A DNA stretch of 64,000 nt, taken from Sodaliphilus pleomorphus (GTDB lineage: Bacteria; Bacteroidota; Bacteroidia; Bacteroidales; Muribaculaceae). A program made the translations under genes and the position numbers. The notes beneath the pieces are model-generated. The model saw only the letters and a program-made list of their open reading frames with translations. It made no database searches and was not told where the DNA came from. Each line of letters opens with the position of its first letter. The first letter of the stretch is position 1. The stretch is taken from contig NZ_CP045696.1 of NCBI RefSeq assembly GCF_009676955.1, forward strand, positions 2,115,001 through 2,179,000, given 5' to 3'. This document shows positions 17,714-27,779 of the stretch, piece by piece.

Positions 17714-20272
17714 TCAGTTGTTGCTCAAGATGATGTTGATGAGGGCAGTCACATCGCTCACATTGACCACGCCGTCGCCGTTGAGGTCGCACACGGCGTC
17801 GCTATAGCTGGCAGTGCCCAGCACGCGGTTGATGAGGGCGGTGACGTCGGTCACGTTCACCTGGCCGTCGGCGTTGATGTCGCCGGTGGCTGCAGTCGAG
17901 TTGCTGATGACAATCTTGCCTGTTACTTCATTGCCGTTCTTTCCTATAATCTGATGTTTCTCAGCATCGAAAGCTGCACCAGCAGGGTCAACTATGCCGC
18001 AATTCTTGAGTGCGAGCGAATTGAAATGCAACAATGGTGGTTGATTCTCCTGAGTTTCTGCAGTGATATTGGCATTATCGATAACTACATCAGAACCCCA
18101 AGAAGCATCTCCTGCATGGTTTATATATTTTCCAGCAATACATGCTCCTTCAGATTTGATGTCGAGCGTACAGTTGGAAATCGTAGCGTTTCCTCCTAAG
18201 ACTATGGCTACATCTTTATCACATCTCGCAGTGAGTTTTCCGCTACCCGTAATAGTTCCGTTTCTATAGAATTTAATTGCCTTAACCATGTCTCCGCTGG
18301 TGCTCACGCTGTTGTTTCCTACGAGATTTAGCGTCATGTCATATTCACTAAAGTATATCACACTGTACCTGAGAGGCTTATCACTGCTGATAGTAGCATT
18401 GTGCAGGGTGAGCGTCTTGGTGTCAGGATCGTAGCTAACCCAGCCGCTGATGCCCTCGCCGGTGATGTCTTCATTGTTAGTGTTATCCACTGCCACTGTG
18501 CCCACATTCACGCCATAGTCAACAACCTTTCCAATGACAATCTTATCTTTAATGTCAGAGAGTGTTCTGCGAAAAACAATGTTATGCTTATTAGCATAGA
18601 AATAAGCGCCTTGAGGCTGAAGAATTGCACAATCCTTGAGAGTGAGCGATTTAAGGTTATAGGTAGGATAACCATTGCCTGTAACCTGTGTCGTTACGCT
18701 GGCATTATCAATGGTAAGATCGGTGTTCCATATTTCTTTACTTGGTATGTCCACATAAGAACCCACAATACCACGGGTGTAGCCAGTAACATCAAGTGTA
18801 CAACCGGAGATTGTTGCTGGTCCTCTGAAAAAGACGCCTGTTGCAGATGCACTTGTCACAGTAAGCTTGCCTTCGCCTGTGATCACAGCATTATCGTACA
18901 AGAACATACCACCTGCGGCTCCACTTGCTGAGATAGTGTTGTCGCCAACAAGATTCACCTTCACGCCATCGCTATTTACATAGAAAGCATATTCTTTAGT
19001 TGAGCCTCTATTAGTTAAGCCACGGTAATTGATAACGGCATTGTCCAGGGTGATCGTCTTTGTATCTTTATCGTAAGTGATGTTGCCGCCATCAAGGAAT
19101 GCACTAATGACATTAAGAGCTGCATTATCGATATCTATATTGCCTATAGAAAATGGTAGATTTTCAATTGCTTTGATATATGCGAGTTTACCCCAATGTT
19201 CATGATTTTTATAGGCATCAATAGCTTCGGCAGGAACGTAGAGTGTTGTCCCGCTAATAAATGCATTTGAGGGGAAATATGCTGATGGAGGTGTAGTTGC
19301 ATGGCAATAAACAGCTTTGAGTTTTTTGCATCCACCCAGAATTAAGCTACTACTAGTGAATGAGCTTGGGAAAGATACAGTCTCAAGAAGTTGATCTCGG
19401 AGAGCATTCATTTCAATATCTTTCAAACCTTCTTGAAAATAGATATGTTTTAGCCTCTGATTACTCAGGAAGGCGCATGTTCTTACTTTTTCAACGCCCG
19501 ACGGACAAACAAATACCTCTCCTGGTTTCCCATAAGGATAATTTTCCAATGTCTTCATGTCTTTACTGTAGAGTACACCATCAACTGCCGTGTATTTAGG
19601 GTTTGATTCCGCAACGATATATTCAGTAAAAAATGGGCATTCGCGAGCAACGTTTGCACCTATTGTGGTGCATCCAGCTGGAATTTCAAGCTTAGTTATT
19701 CCAATGGTCGTGAATGCCTCCATACCAAGTACTTTTAGAGATTGCGGAAGTACCACTTCTGTTACGTTGATATGATTATCAACTGTACCAGTAGAGATTC
19801 CGTATGTACCCTCCTTAAAAGTCAATGTACCCTTAGGTCTTCCCTTCACATACACAGCCCAATCAGAGAAATAAACAACTACACCTGGCTGATTCTTCAG
19901 GAATGGGGTTCCATTAATAGGACAATGAACTGCATCGTCTAAATGCGCGGGAATATTTGTTATACTGGTTAAATTCACGGCATTACTAAACGTGTACTCC
20001 ATATTTTTGAGACCGTCAGGTAATTTAACGCTTTTTACAAGGACATTGTCCTTAAAAGTACGTTCCATTGATGTTACCTTATAGGTTTTCCCATCATAGG
20101 TAACAGTGTTTGGAATCACCACATCCCCCCATGCCGAAGGACTTTGTACGATTTTTACCTCATCGTAACTGATTGATTCGTACTTCAAGTTGTCGATGGT
20201 GAAACTTACCGCCCATCCCGTCTGCGGAACAAGCAGCATTGCTAATAAAATTAATAGTAAATACTTTTTCAT
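17714..20272 (-). CDS. Secreted leucine-rich-repeat (BspA-type) protein with C-terminal dockerin
   Basis: 852 aa. A signal peptide (MKKYLLLILLAMLLVPQTG) is followed by BspA-like LRR_5 repeats (about residues 60-330; e.g. VVLPQSLKVLGMEAFTTIG). Residues about 380-780 contain two repeated beta-rich blocks with MTLNLVGNNSVS / KVNLVGDNTISA and NATISNCTLDI, resembling carbohydrate-binding beta-helix modules. The C-terminus has two calcium-loop dockerin type I repeats, GDINADGQVNVTDVTAL and CDLNGDGVVNVSDVTAL. It is probably a cell-surface adhesin or glycan-binding protein. No cohesin is visible in the window. Confidence 0.85.
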   Translation of the reverse strand: MKKYLLLILLAMLLVPQTGWAVSFTIDNLKYESISYDEVKIVQSPSAWGDVVIPNTVTYDGKTYKVTSMERTFKDNVLVKSVKLPDGLKNMEYTFSNAVNLTSITNIPAHLDDAVHCPINGTPFLKNQPGVVVYFSDWAVYVKGRPKGTLTFKEGTYGISTGTVDNHINVTEVVLPQSLKVLGMEAFTTIGITKLEIPAGCTTIGANVARECPFFTEYIVAESNPKYTAVDGVLYSKDMKTLENYPYGKPGEVFVCPSGVEKVRTCAFLSNQRLKHIYFQEGLKDIEMNALRDQLLETVSFPSSFTSSSLILGGCKKLKAVYCHATTPPSAYFPSNAFISGTTLYVPAEAIDAYKNHEHWGKLAYIKAIENLPFSIGNIDIDNAALNVISAFLDGGNITYDKDTKTITLDNAVINYRGLTNRGSTKEYAFYVNSDGVKVNLVGDNTISASGAAGGMFLYDNAVITGEGKLTVTSASATGVFFRGPATISGCTLDVTGYTRGIVGSYVDIPSKEIWNTDLTIDNASVTTQVTGNGYPTYNLKSLTLKDCAILQPQGAYFYANKHNIVFRRTLSDIKDKIVIGKVVDYGVNVGTVAVDNTNNEDITGEGISGWVSYDPDTKTLTLHNATISSDKPLRYSVIYFSEYDMTLNLVGNNSVSTSGDMVKAIKFYRNGTITGSGKLTARCDKDVAIVLGGNATISNCTLDIKSEGACIAGKYINHAGDASWGSDVVIDNANITAETQENQPPLLHFNSLALKNCGIVDPAGAAFDAEKHQIIGKNGNEVTGKIVISNSTAATGDINADGQVNVTDVTALINRVLGTASYSDAVCDLNGDGVVNVSDVTALINIILSNN

Positions 20273-20657
20273 ACAGTCTATTGTTTAATTTTAAAAATGT
20301 TGAGTCTGTTTGGTTAATTTCTGTCCAGATATTTGAGTTAAAACTGAGCTTCGATTTCTATATTGCAAATATATATAAATATATATAAAAAAGAAATAGC
20401 TCCCACCCCGATTTTAATGTTCATTAACACAATGCCCTATACAAATGATGATGGAGCCTAAAATCCGCAAGAAGAGCCGGTTGCTCCGTGTAGATATTAA
20501 GTACAAACTGCCTTGCCGTCCCATACTTCAAAGCGCTGGCGCATGATTGCCGGCAATGTTATGCTGAGAATCATTGCTGGAGAAATAGATAAACAAGTGT
20601 AGTCGAAATTTGCTTGTATCATTGAAAAAGTGTATTTATACTAAATAAACACGAAAA

Positions 20658-20695
20658 TAGGAGATAAACACCCTATGATTAGTGTTTACCTCCTA
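20658..20695 (-). terminator. Terminator of the unit-2 LRR/dockerin copy
   Basis: Same imperfect 14-bp hairpin followed by TTTTCG as at 17605-17642. Confidence 0.65.
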
Positions 20696-20769
20696 CTCGA
20701 TTGTTTTATAGATAGAGAGAGAGGAGAGGAGTGGTGGCGTGGGCCTAAAGGCCCGCCATGCAGTGTTTC

Positions 20770-23330
20770 TCAGTTGTTGCTCAAGATGATGTTGATGAGG
20801 GCAGTCACATCGCTCACATTGACCACGCCGTCGCCGTTGAGGTCGCACACGGCGTCGCTATAGCTGGCAGTGCCCAGCACGCGGTTGATGAGGGCGGTGA
20901 CGTCGGTCACGTTCACCTGGCCGTCGGCGTTGATGTCGCCGGTGGCTGCAGTCGAGTTGCTGATGACAATCTTGCCTGTTACTACATTGCCGTTCTTTCC
21001 TATAATCTGATGTTTCTCAGCATTGAAAGCTGCACCAGCAGGGTCAACTATGCCGCAATTCTTGAGTGCGAGCGATTTGAAATGCAACAATGGTTGTTGA
21101 TCCTCCTGAGTTTCTGCAGTGATATTGGCATTATCGATAACTACATCAGATAACCAATAAGAATTTCTTGCAATATATTTATATTTTCCAAAAATACATG
21201 CGTAGTTAGATTTGATGTCGAGCGTACAGTTGGAAATCGTTGTGTTTCCTCCTAAGGCTATGGCTTCATCTTTATCACATCTCGCAGTGAGTTTTCCGCT
21301 ACCCGTAATAGTTCCGTTTCCATAGAATGTAATTGCATTAACCATGTCTCCGCTGGTGCTCACGCTGTTGTTTCCTACGAGATTTAGCGTCATGTCATCT
21401 TCACTAAAGTATATCACACTGTACTTGAGAGGCTTATCACTGCTGATAGTAGCATTGTGCAGGGTGAGCGTCTTGGTGTCAGGATCGTAGCTCACCCAGC
21501 CGCTGATGCCCTCTCCGGTGATGCCTTCATTGTTAGTGTTATTCACTGCCACTGTGCCCACATTCACGCCATAGTCAACAACCTTTCCAATGACAATCTT
21601 ATCTTTAATGTCAGAGAGTGTTCTGCTAAAAACAATGTTATGCTTATTAGCATAGAAATAAGCGCCTTGAGGCTGAAGAATTGCACAATCCTTGAGAGTG
21701 AGCGATTTAAGGTTATAGGTAGGATAACCATTGCCTGTAACCTGTGTCGTTACGCTGGCATTATCAATGGTAAGATCGGTGTTCCATATTTCTTTACTTG
21801 GTATGTCCACATAAGAACCCACAATACCACGGGTGTAGCCAGTAACATCAAGTGTACAACCGGAGATTGTTGCTGGTCCTCTGAAAAAGACGCCTGTTGC
21901 AGATGCACTTGTCACAGTAAGCTTGCCTTCGCCTGTGATCACAGCATTATCGTACAAGAACATACCACCTGCGGCTCCACTTGCTGAGATAGTGTTGTCG
22001 CCAACAAGATTCACCTTCACGCCATCGCTATTTACATAGAAAGCATATTTATTAGTCCTTCCTCTATTATTTGAACCACGGTAATTGATAACGGCATTGT
22101 CCAGGGTAATCGTCTTTGTATCTTTATCGTAAGTGATGTTACCGCCATCAAGGAATGCACTGATGACGTTAAGAGCTGCATTATCGAAATCTTTACCGCC
22201 GATGGAGAATGGTAGATTTTCAATTGCAGCGAAATGACTGAATTCGCCCCAATCTTTATGATTTTTATAGGCATCAATAGCTTCGGCAGGAACATAGAGT
22301 GTTATCTCGCTAATAACTTCTTTTGAGGGGAAAATTGCTAATGGAGGTGTAGTTGCATGGCAATAAACAGCTTTGAGTTTATGGCATCCAAACAGAAGTA
22401 AGCTACTACTAGTGAATGAGCTTGGGAAAGATACAGACTCAAGAGGTTGATCTCGGAGAGCATCACCATTAACACTTTTCACACCTTCTTGAAAATAGAT
22501 ATGTTTCAGATACTGATTACCACTGAAGGCGGCTTCTTCTACATCTTTAACGCCCGACGGACAAACAAATACCTCTCCTAGTTTCGCAGAAGGATAATTT
22601 TCCAATGTCTTCCTGTCTTTACTGTAGAGTATACCATCAACTGCTGTGTAATTAGGGTTTGATTCCGCAACGATATATTTAGTAAAAAATGGGCATTTGC
22701 AAGCAACGTTTCTACCTATTGTGGTGCATCCAGCTGGAATTTCAAGCTTAGTTATTAAAATTTTCACGAATGCCTCTGAACCAAGTACTTTTAGAGATTG
22801 CGGAAGTACCACATCTCCTACGCTGTTATTATAACAAACTATTTCAGAAGAGATACCGTATGTACCCTCCTTAAAAGTCAATGTACCCTTAGGATTTCCC
22901 TTCACAGACACAGCCCAATCAGAGAAATAAACAACTCCATCTGGCTGATTCTTCAGGAATGGGGTTCCATAAATAGGACAATGAACTGCATCTTCTAAAT
23001 GCGCGGGAATATTTCTTATACTGGTTAATTTAGAGGCGTTATAAAACGTGTACTCCATATTTTTGAGACCGTTAGGTAATTTAACGCTTTTTACAAGGAC
23101 ATTGTCCTTGAAAGTACGTTCCATTGATGTTACCTTATAGGTTTTCCCATCATAGGTAACAGCGTTTGGAATAACAATATCCCCCCTGCCGAAGGACTTT
23201 GTTCGATTTTTACCTCATCGGAACTGATTGATTTGTAATTCAAGTTGTTGATGGTGAAACTTACCGCCCATCCCGTCTGCGGAACAAGCAGCATTGCTAA
23301 TAAAATTAATAGTAAATACTTTTTTTTCAT
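20770..23330 (-). pseudogene. Frameshifted second copy of the LRR/dockerin gene
   Basis: Paralogue of the 17714-20272 gene. Codons 1-66 (23330-23130) encode the signal peptide and then run out of frame; the remainder is open from 23124 to 20770 (784 aa). Unit 1 has six C plus ATGCC where unit 2 (near 23181-23190) has six C plus TGCC, a single-base loss beside a homopolymer. The ATG at 23124 could restart translation but lacks a signal peptide. Beta-blocks and the dockerin are nearly identical to unit 1, while the LRR part differs at many residues. Confidence 0.85.
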
Positions 23331-23432
23331 ACAGTCTATTGTATAATTTTAAAAATGTTGAGTCTGTTTGGTTAATTTCTGTCCAGATATTTGAGTTAAA
23401 ACCGAGCTTCGATTTCTATATTGCAAATATAT

Positions 23433-23442
23433 ATAAATATAT
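23433..23442. repeat. Target-site duplication, left (ATAAATATAT)
   Basis: The 10-bp sequence ATAAATATAT flanks the left outer end of the element and recurs at 29863-29872. The uninterrupted site is present once at the matching place in unit 1. Confidence 0.8.
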
Positions 23443-24545
23443 TAAGTACATGACAAAAATTTGAAAACATCGAATTTAGGAGTATAAGCCGGACGCAGAA
23501 GTATGGTCGCAATCTCCTCCAAACCATACTTGACAAGCGACTTTGCCTTTCTTCCATGTTTCAGAATCCTTATCGGTTTAATATTTATATCTTTATGTTC
23601 ACCAACGAGATACGCCCATACAAGAGCCATGCAGACCATCGCGACAAGTCTCGCGATGCGCTCCATATCACGCATATGGGTGTCCTCGATGTTGAAGCCG
23701 GAAGATTTCATGGCTCTGAAGGCCGTTTCTATCTCCCAACGCTTTTTGTATGTCAAAATCGCGCCCTCGGGCTGGTTGAAGCATATGAGAATCTGCAATT
23801 CCGGAACTCCATCGGAGTTTTTGATTCGGCTTCCGGCAAGATAGACATACTCGCCTTTGTGAAGAAAGAGCTTATGGAAGAATTTCTCCTGACCGACCTT
23901 CAAATCATTGAACAGCCACCAGGCACGGATTCTCTCACCGGTGGAAGGCTTGACAATCCAGAAGTTCTGACGTATTCTGATATAATACCGTATGCGACGG
24001 CTGTTGAGCCATCCTGTCCATTCCTTTCCGATGAACTCGCGGTCTGCTACAAGACAGTCGATGCATCCCGCTCCGAAAAGACGGATAAAACGTTCCATAA
24101 TCTTCCTGCGTTCTTTCCAGCTGGAGTTGCCACGTTTAGGAAGAAGGCTGAATATCAATGGGAAGGCAATACCTTTATAGGTGATGCCCAACATAAGAAT
24201 GTTGATATTGAACTCTCCGAACTTCCAGTTGGTGCGATCCATGCTCAACACAAGACCGGTCTTGACAGGAAGCAGCGAGAAAATCATACGGGCTATTATG
24301 TCAAGGTCAAGAACATACTTGGCAAAGAATCTTTGGAGACGTCTGAGGTTGGAATCCCTGTCGACAGCCGTAGGCATCGCATCAGCAAGTTTGTGGAGGC
24401 TGACTGTCTGCACCACACAGAGTGCGTGGAGCAGCAACGCCATAAGTTTTATGTGTGCCAGATTCATACTTTGTCCAAAGTGCTCTTGCATAATCGGGAG
24501 GATTTGGTTAACTTTGACCAAGCCCTTGGAATTAGTAGTTTTCAT
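23442..24545 (-). CDS. IS4 family transposase
   Basis: 367 aa DDE transposase. The first aspartate is in LSMDRTNWKFG, the second in LVADREFIG, and the glutamate in the exact IS4 signature Y-(2)-R-(3)-E-(6)-K: YKKRWEIETAFRAMK near residue 272. The last base of the TAA stop lies in the flanking target sequence, because the frame runs to the very end of the IS. It looks intact and potentially active. Confidence 0.9.
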   Translation of the reverse strand: MKTTNSKGLVKVNQILPIMQEHFGQSMNLAHIKLMALLLHALCVVQTVSLHKLADAMPTAVDRDSNLRRLQRFFAKYVLDLDIIARMIFSLLPVKTGLVLSMDRTNWKFGEFNINILMLGITYKGIAFPLIFSLLPKRGNSSWKERRKIMERFIRLFGAGCIDCLVADREFIGKEWTGWLNSRRIRYYIRIRQNFWIVKPSTGERIRAWWLFNDLKVGQEKFFHKLFLHKGEYVYLAGSRIKNSDGVPELQILICFNQPEGAILTYKKRWEIETAFRAMKSSGFNIEDTHMRDMERIARLVAMVCMALVWAYLVGEHKDINIKPIRILKHGRKAKSLVKYGLEEIATILLRPAYTPKFDVFKFLSCT

Positions 24546-24662
24546 GGAGAAAAGTCGCCAAACTTTTCCTTTAAATTACTAATTTTCAAGGACTTTTGCA
24601 AATATAATCGACTGAAAATTAAATGTTTAACAGCATAATTTCATTTATTGTCATCTACTAAA
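23443..24662 (-). mobile_element. Complete IS4-family insertion sequence (1220 bp)
   Basis: It contains one transposase gene and imperfect terminal repeats TAAGTACATGACAAAAATTTG and (inverted) TTAGTAGATGACAATAAATG. The transposase reads towards the left end. It forms the left arm of the composite element. Confidence 0.85.
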
Positions 24663-24719
24663 GGAAATTAATTATAAGAACTGGCAAACATTTTCTGGGT
24701 TCCTACAATTATTTGTTGT

Positions 24720-24974
24720 TTACCACAATATCCCCCCGTAATAATTATCAAAATAGAAACACGCAACATTTATGTTGAGACTTTTATTTTCGACTTTAAT
24801 GCCAGTATCATTTATGATTTCTATCGCTTTCTCGGCCACATATCTTTGTGAAGCAATAAACCACTCCAGCAGTTCAAACGGGTTTAAAGCCTTGAGTTCT
24901 TTCTCACTTTTATCACGGATTAAGCCGTGGGCGCAATCCGACACTTCTTTGAGACTGTTAAACTTTCTGTTCAT
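24720..24974 (-). CDS. Hypothetical protein (transposon cargo)
   Basis: 84 aa, mostly helical and charged at the N-terminus (FNSLKEVSDCAHGLIRDKSEK), aromatic at the C-terminus. No motif recognised. It follows the next gene on the minus strand by 22 nt, so they form an operon. Confidence 0.6.
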   Translation of the reverse strand: MNRKFNSLKEVSDCAHGLIRDKSEKELKALNPFELLEWFIASQRYVAEKAIEIINDTGIKVENKSLNINVACFYFDNYYGGILW

Positions 24975-24996
24975 ATCTTTGTATTATTCAGTCATC

Positions 24997-25368
24997 TCAC
25001 TTGGTTATGTTCTGTTCGAGAACCTTGAAGTGGAGGCTGAGCATTCGGCGGGCTCGTTCGTCCAGACATATGTTGGCAGTGGCACCATCTATCAGGCGGC
25101 AGCATAGCTGTATGCGGTCGGCATCGTGTTCGCGCCCAGCGTGGTCGGCAAAGCCGCGCATGAAACCCGTATCATTCAGTATGTAAAGTCTGCCACGCCA
25201 GTCGCCGGGTGAGCTGTGCGCAAATGTCTCCTCCCAGAATTGCCGCTCCTTGCGATCGATGCTCTCGCGCTTTTCAGACGCAAGAGGACCCGGGTTCATT
25301 GATTCCATAAGATATTGGCCAAGAACCTGACAATCATTGAGGTATTCACGAAATGTTTTAATTTTCAT
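24997..25368 (-). CDS. Hypothetical protein (transposon cargo)
   Basis: 123 aa, soluble, with no recognised domain. It contains RKERQFWEETFAHSSPGDWRG and a C-terminal helical segment. Co-directional with the 84-aa gene downstream. Confidence 0.6.
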   Translation of the reverse strand: MKIKTFREYLNDCQVLGQYLMESMNPGPLASEKRESIDRKERQFWEETFAHSSPGDWRGRLYILNDTGFMRGFADHAGREHDADRIQLCCRLIDGATANICLDERARRMLSLHFKVLEQNITK

Positions 25369-25425
25369 TTTCTTGTGCTTTTAAGCGTTTGTATTCTTCT
25401 ACTAATGCTATGACCCATGTGCAAA

Positions 25426-25578
25426 TCAGATGCAAAGAGCATAGAAAGCCAGTTGCGAGTGCAAAAACATAGCATGTCGTAGCAGGCAATAGTTGGCTAT
25501 GCAGTAGCCCAGACTCGAGCCTACACCAAAGTAGATCACGGATTTGTTTAATGTGTGCTGTAGTTCGTCAAAAGTCAT
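25426..25578 (-). CDS. Small hypothetical protein, possible membrane segment
   Basis: 50 aa from MTFDELQHTLNKS. Residues about 14-35 (YFGVGSSLGYCIANYCLL) are moderately hydrophobic. No homologue recognised. Head-to-head with the metallophosphoesterase gene. Confidence 0.4.
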   Translation of the reverse strand: MTFDELQHTLNKSVIYFGVGSSLGYCIANYCLLRHAMFLHSQLAFYALCI

Positions 25579-25650
25579 AGTTGTAATTAAATTGGGGTGA
25601 TGGCGCAAAATTAGTATTTACTACTGCCATTATTTGTCAGTGAAATTTAT

Positions 25651-25658
25651 TATCTTTG
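25651..25658 (+). promoter_or_regulatory. -7 element of the cargo metallophosphoesterase operon
   Basis: TATCTTTG, 18 nt before the ATG at 25677. It implies a very short leader. Confidence 0.55.
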
Positions 25659-25676
25659 CAAAAAACAGTATTAATC

Positions 25677-26270
25677 ATGAAAATACTCCATCTTTCCGAC
25701 ACGCACGGCGCGCATCATCGTCTAAGGAATCTGCCGGATGCTGACGTTGTGGTTCATTCGGGCGACTTCTGTATGGTTGGAGAGAAGCGGGAAGCACTAG
25801 ACTTTCTCAACTGGTTTTGCGACCTGCCGTATCGCCACAAGATATTCATCTGCGGCAACCATGACTCATGCCTGTATGGGGCAAATATCAATGGTCTTGA
25901 CGAAAATGTCCACTATCTTTGCAATTCTGGCATCGAAATAGACAGATTGAAGTTCTATGGTGTGCCTATGTTTACAGAAGACTGCATCAGCGACAGGCAG
26001 ACGCGCAATTACGCCAATATCCCGACCGACACCGACGTGCTGATAACACATTCACCGGCATACGGCATACTCGATTTCGACGATGACATCAATTATGGGT
26101 CGGAAGAGATACTTATGAAGCTGTCCGACTTGCATCTCAAAGCGCATCTCTTCGGTCATATCCATCGCCAACATGGCATAACCGAACAAAACGGCACCAT
26201 ATCCTCCAACGGAGCGATAATAATCGATGACTATTCAAAACTTAACTCACCTAATATAATAGAGATCTAA
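25677..26270 (+). CDS. Metallophosphatase domain protein (MPPED/YfcE-like)
   Basis: 197 aa from the ATG at 25677, chosen over the earlier TTG because it follows the promoter. Motifs: LHLSDTHGAHH (DxH), VVHSGDFC (GD), FICGNHDSC (GNHD), LITHSPAYG and LFGHIHRQHG (GHxH). It is a compact dinuclear-metal phosphoesterase of the kind found singly in Bacteroidetes. Four nt separate it from the HTH gene, so the two form an operon. Confidence 0.85.
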   Translation: MKILHLSDTHGAHHRLRNLPDADVVVHSGDFCMVGEKREALDFLNWFCDLPYRHKIFICGNHDSCLYGANINGLDENVHYLCNSGIEIDRLKFYGVPMFTEDCISDRQTRNYANIPTDTDVLITHSPAYGILDFDDDINYGSEEILMKLSDLHLKAHLFGHIHRQHGITEQNGTISSNGAIIIDDYSKLNSPNIIEI

Positions 26271-26274
26271 AGTA

Positions 26275-27108
26275 ATGATTGAAAAACAACTAAAACGAGC
26301 CATCTGGGCCATGAATGAAATTATTCAGGCATCTACCAGAGGCATCACAAGAGAAGAGTTGAGCAAAAAATGGGCCAACTCAACCTCGAACGATTGGACG
26401 GATAAGGAAATTCCCGAACGCACCTTTTACCGTATCCGGAATATGCTTCAAAGTGTTTTTGATGTAGATATCGAATGTATAAAAGGTGCAGAGCCTCGCT
26501 ATCGTGTATCTTCAGAATACCTTGAGCCGGGAAGTAGTAATCTTTTGAGTCTGCTACTGAATAAGAAAGAATCAGAAAATAAATCGAAGCCATCATATAT
26601 TCTTGATATTTTAAACTTGATTATGACTGGCCGGGAAATTCCGGATGAGGATGCGACAGCTGTAAAAGCTATAGCCGAAAAACTCAATAGAGTTCCGTTT
26701 GATAGTGGCAAACAGTTGATTACCTCAGTAGAAGCCGGCGAAATTCAAGGCGCTGATTGCGCAGAATGGGACGAATATTACCGCGGATATGTCTGCCTGT
26801 GGAATGAGGCTGATTATAAGAGGTCTGACCTGTGGGTATCTATTGGCATATACGATGAACGGGTACTTTTCTATATCGTCACTGCCACACAGGACTCTGC
26901 GTATCATGCAAAAGTGTCTGAATTGTTGGACGTTGACAATGGAGAAATGTATCGTGGCGATTACTGGTGGTATGAGCCTAAGGACAAATCGTTGTTCCAG
27001 CTCGACTTCCAGACGTTCCCCGACATGAAGGAAGTGAAGCGTCGTGCCGAGCTGCTTATTGCCAAAATTGCGGAACTGCCAGATGACATTCAGAAACCAG
27101 AGGCTTAA
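26275..27108 (+). CDS. WYL-type HTH N-terminus with unassigned C-terminal domain
   Basis: 277 aa. Residues 1-80 (ELSKKWANSTSNDW, then IPERTFYRIRNMLQSVFDVDI) resemble the winged-helix part of Bacteroidetes WYL-domain regulators. The rest (about 140-277), with WDEYYRGYVCLWN and YRGDYWWYEP, does not look like a WYL domain and is not recognised. It may sense a ligand or nucleic acid and control the cargo operon; this is inference. Confidence 0.55.
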   Translation: MIEKQLKRAIWAMNEIIQASTRGITREELSKKWANSTSNDWTDKEIPERTFYRIRNMLQSVFDVDIECIKGAEPRYRVSSEYLEPGSSNLLSLLLNKKESENKSKPSYILDILNLIMTGREIPDEDATAVKAIAEKLNRVPFDSGKQLITSVEAGEIQGADCAEWDEYYRGYVCLWNEADYKRSDLWVSIGIYDERVLFYIVTATQDSAYHAKVSELLDVDNGEMYRGDYWWYEPKDKSLFQLDFQTFPDMKEVKRRAELLIAKIAELPDDIQKPEA

Positions 27109-27549
27109 AATAATTGGAAGTTTTTTGCACTGCTGACTGCTTTTGGCAGTAGCGTGTTGTAATTTTGTGCTGTAAAACATAGCGAGCACCTGCGATAATC
27201 CTTTACAGTTCAAAATATAATTCGTAAATTTGCAATATTAACCACCTAAACGCGAAAATACGAAACAGACAGATTAGAACTACATAAGATATTGCACATC
27301 TTGCAATGACCCCATCCGATTCAGTAAAATCTGGTAAATTCTACAAGGAATCATAAGATGGAAGTCAACGGCAATCCGTGTATCCTTACCTGAGGACGCA
27401 GGCTGCTTTTGCTTCAATCTTGATTCCAGGCTTACCAGAGCCTTACCGAAAGAGAGAACCAGAAGAGTGTTGTGTCCTCTTTTTATTACACAACCGGTAT
27501 CCGGCTCACCGTGAGAGACGTAATGACAAAACACTTTATACTATACACT
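27109..27549 (+). other. 440-bp gap in transposon cargo; only a possible -7 element
   Basis: No gene is convincing on either strand. TAAATTTG at 27225-27232 fits TAnnTTTG, but a TTG at -33 is missing. The segment includes an 84-aa minus-strand open frame (27534-27280) without recognisable features. Confidence 0.4.
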
Positions 27550-27774
27550 ATGGCACTTTGGAGAGTAACAGTGAAGAAATGCGGTAACGCAAACGGTCTG
27601 AAACTTGAAACCGGAATGTCAGTTGAAGTTTCTGTAAAAACCTCATCAGATCCACTAAAGTTTGGAGATGGCATGGATGCTATCTCAGATGCTTTCAGCT
27701 CAAAATACGGTTTTGATAGCCGCAAATTCCGCAGCATCAGTATGCAATATTATCTTGAATCAAAGAAAATCTAA
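27550..27774 (+). CDS. Small beta-type protein, DUF6140-like
   Basis: 74 aa from MALWRVTVKK. The pattern VTVKK..ANGLKLETGMSVEV followed by a helix and a final beta strand resembles small Bacteroidetes proteins annotated as DUF6140; I hold this loosely. Five nt separate it from the next gene. Confidence 0.55.
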   Translation: MALWRVTVKKCGNANGLKLETGMSVEVSVKTSSDPLKFGDGMDAISDAFSSKYGFDSRKFRSISMQYYLESKKI

Positions 27775-27779
27775 TTAGT

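Larger units (their letters stand above)
17402..20454. repeat. Tandem duplication, unit 1 (about 3.05 kb)
   Basis: The unit starts AGCCTAAAATCTGCAAGAAG and repeats at 20455 with a period of about 3053 bp. It contains the downstream hairpin, the complete leucine-rich-repeat/dockerin gene and its upstream A+T-rich region. The non-coding 3' flank and the dockerin-encoding end are almost identical between units; the N-terminal coding part is more diverged. Confidence 0.9.
20455..23442. repeat. Tandem duplication, unit 2 (interrupted by the transposon)
   Basis: Second copy of the 3.05-kb unit. Its last roughly 80 bp are displaced to 29863-29942 by the composite transposon. It contains the frameshifted LRR/dockerin copy. 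Confidence 0.9.

Noticed and set aside
17402..23442. Repeats considered as a CRISPR array
   Set aside because: The repeat is a 3-kb gene-containing tandem unit. No short regularly spaced repeats with unique spacers and no cas genes are seen anywhere in the window.
23556..24638. 360-aa plus-strand frame opposite the transposase
   Set aside because: Shadow of the IS4 transposase, whose DDE and YREK motifs are intact on the minus strand.
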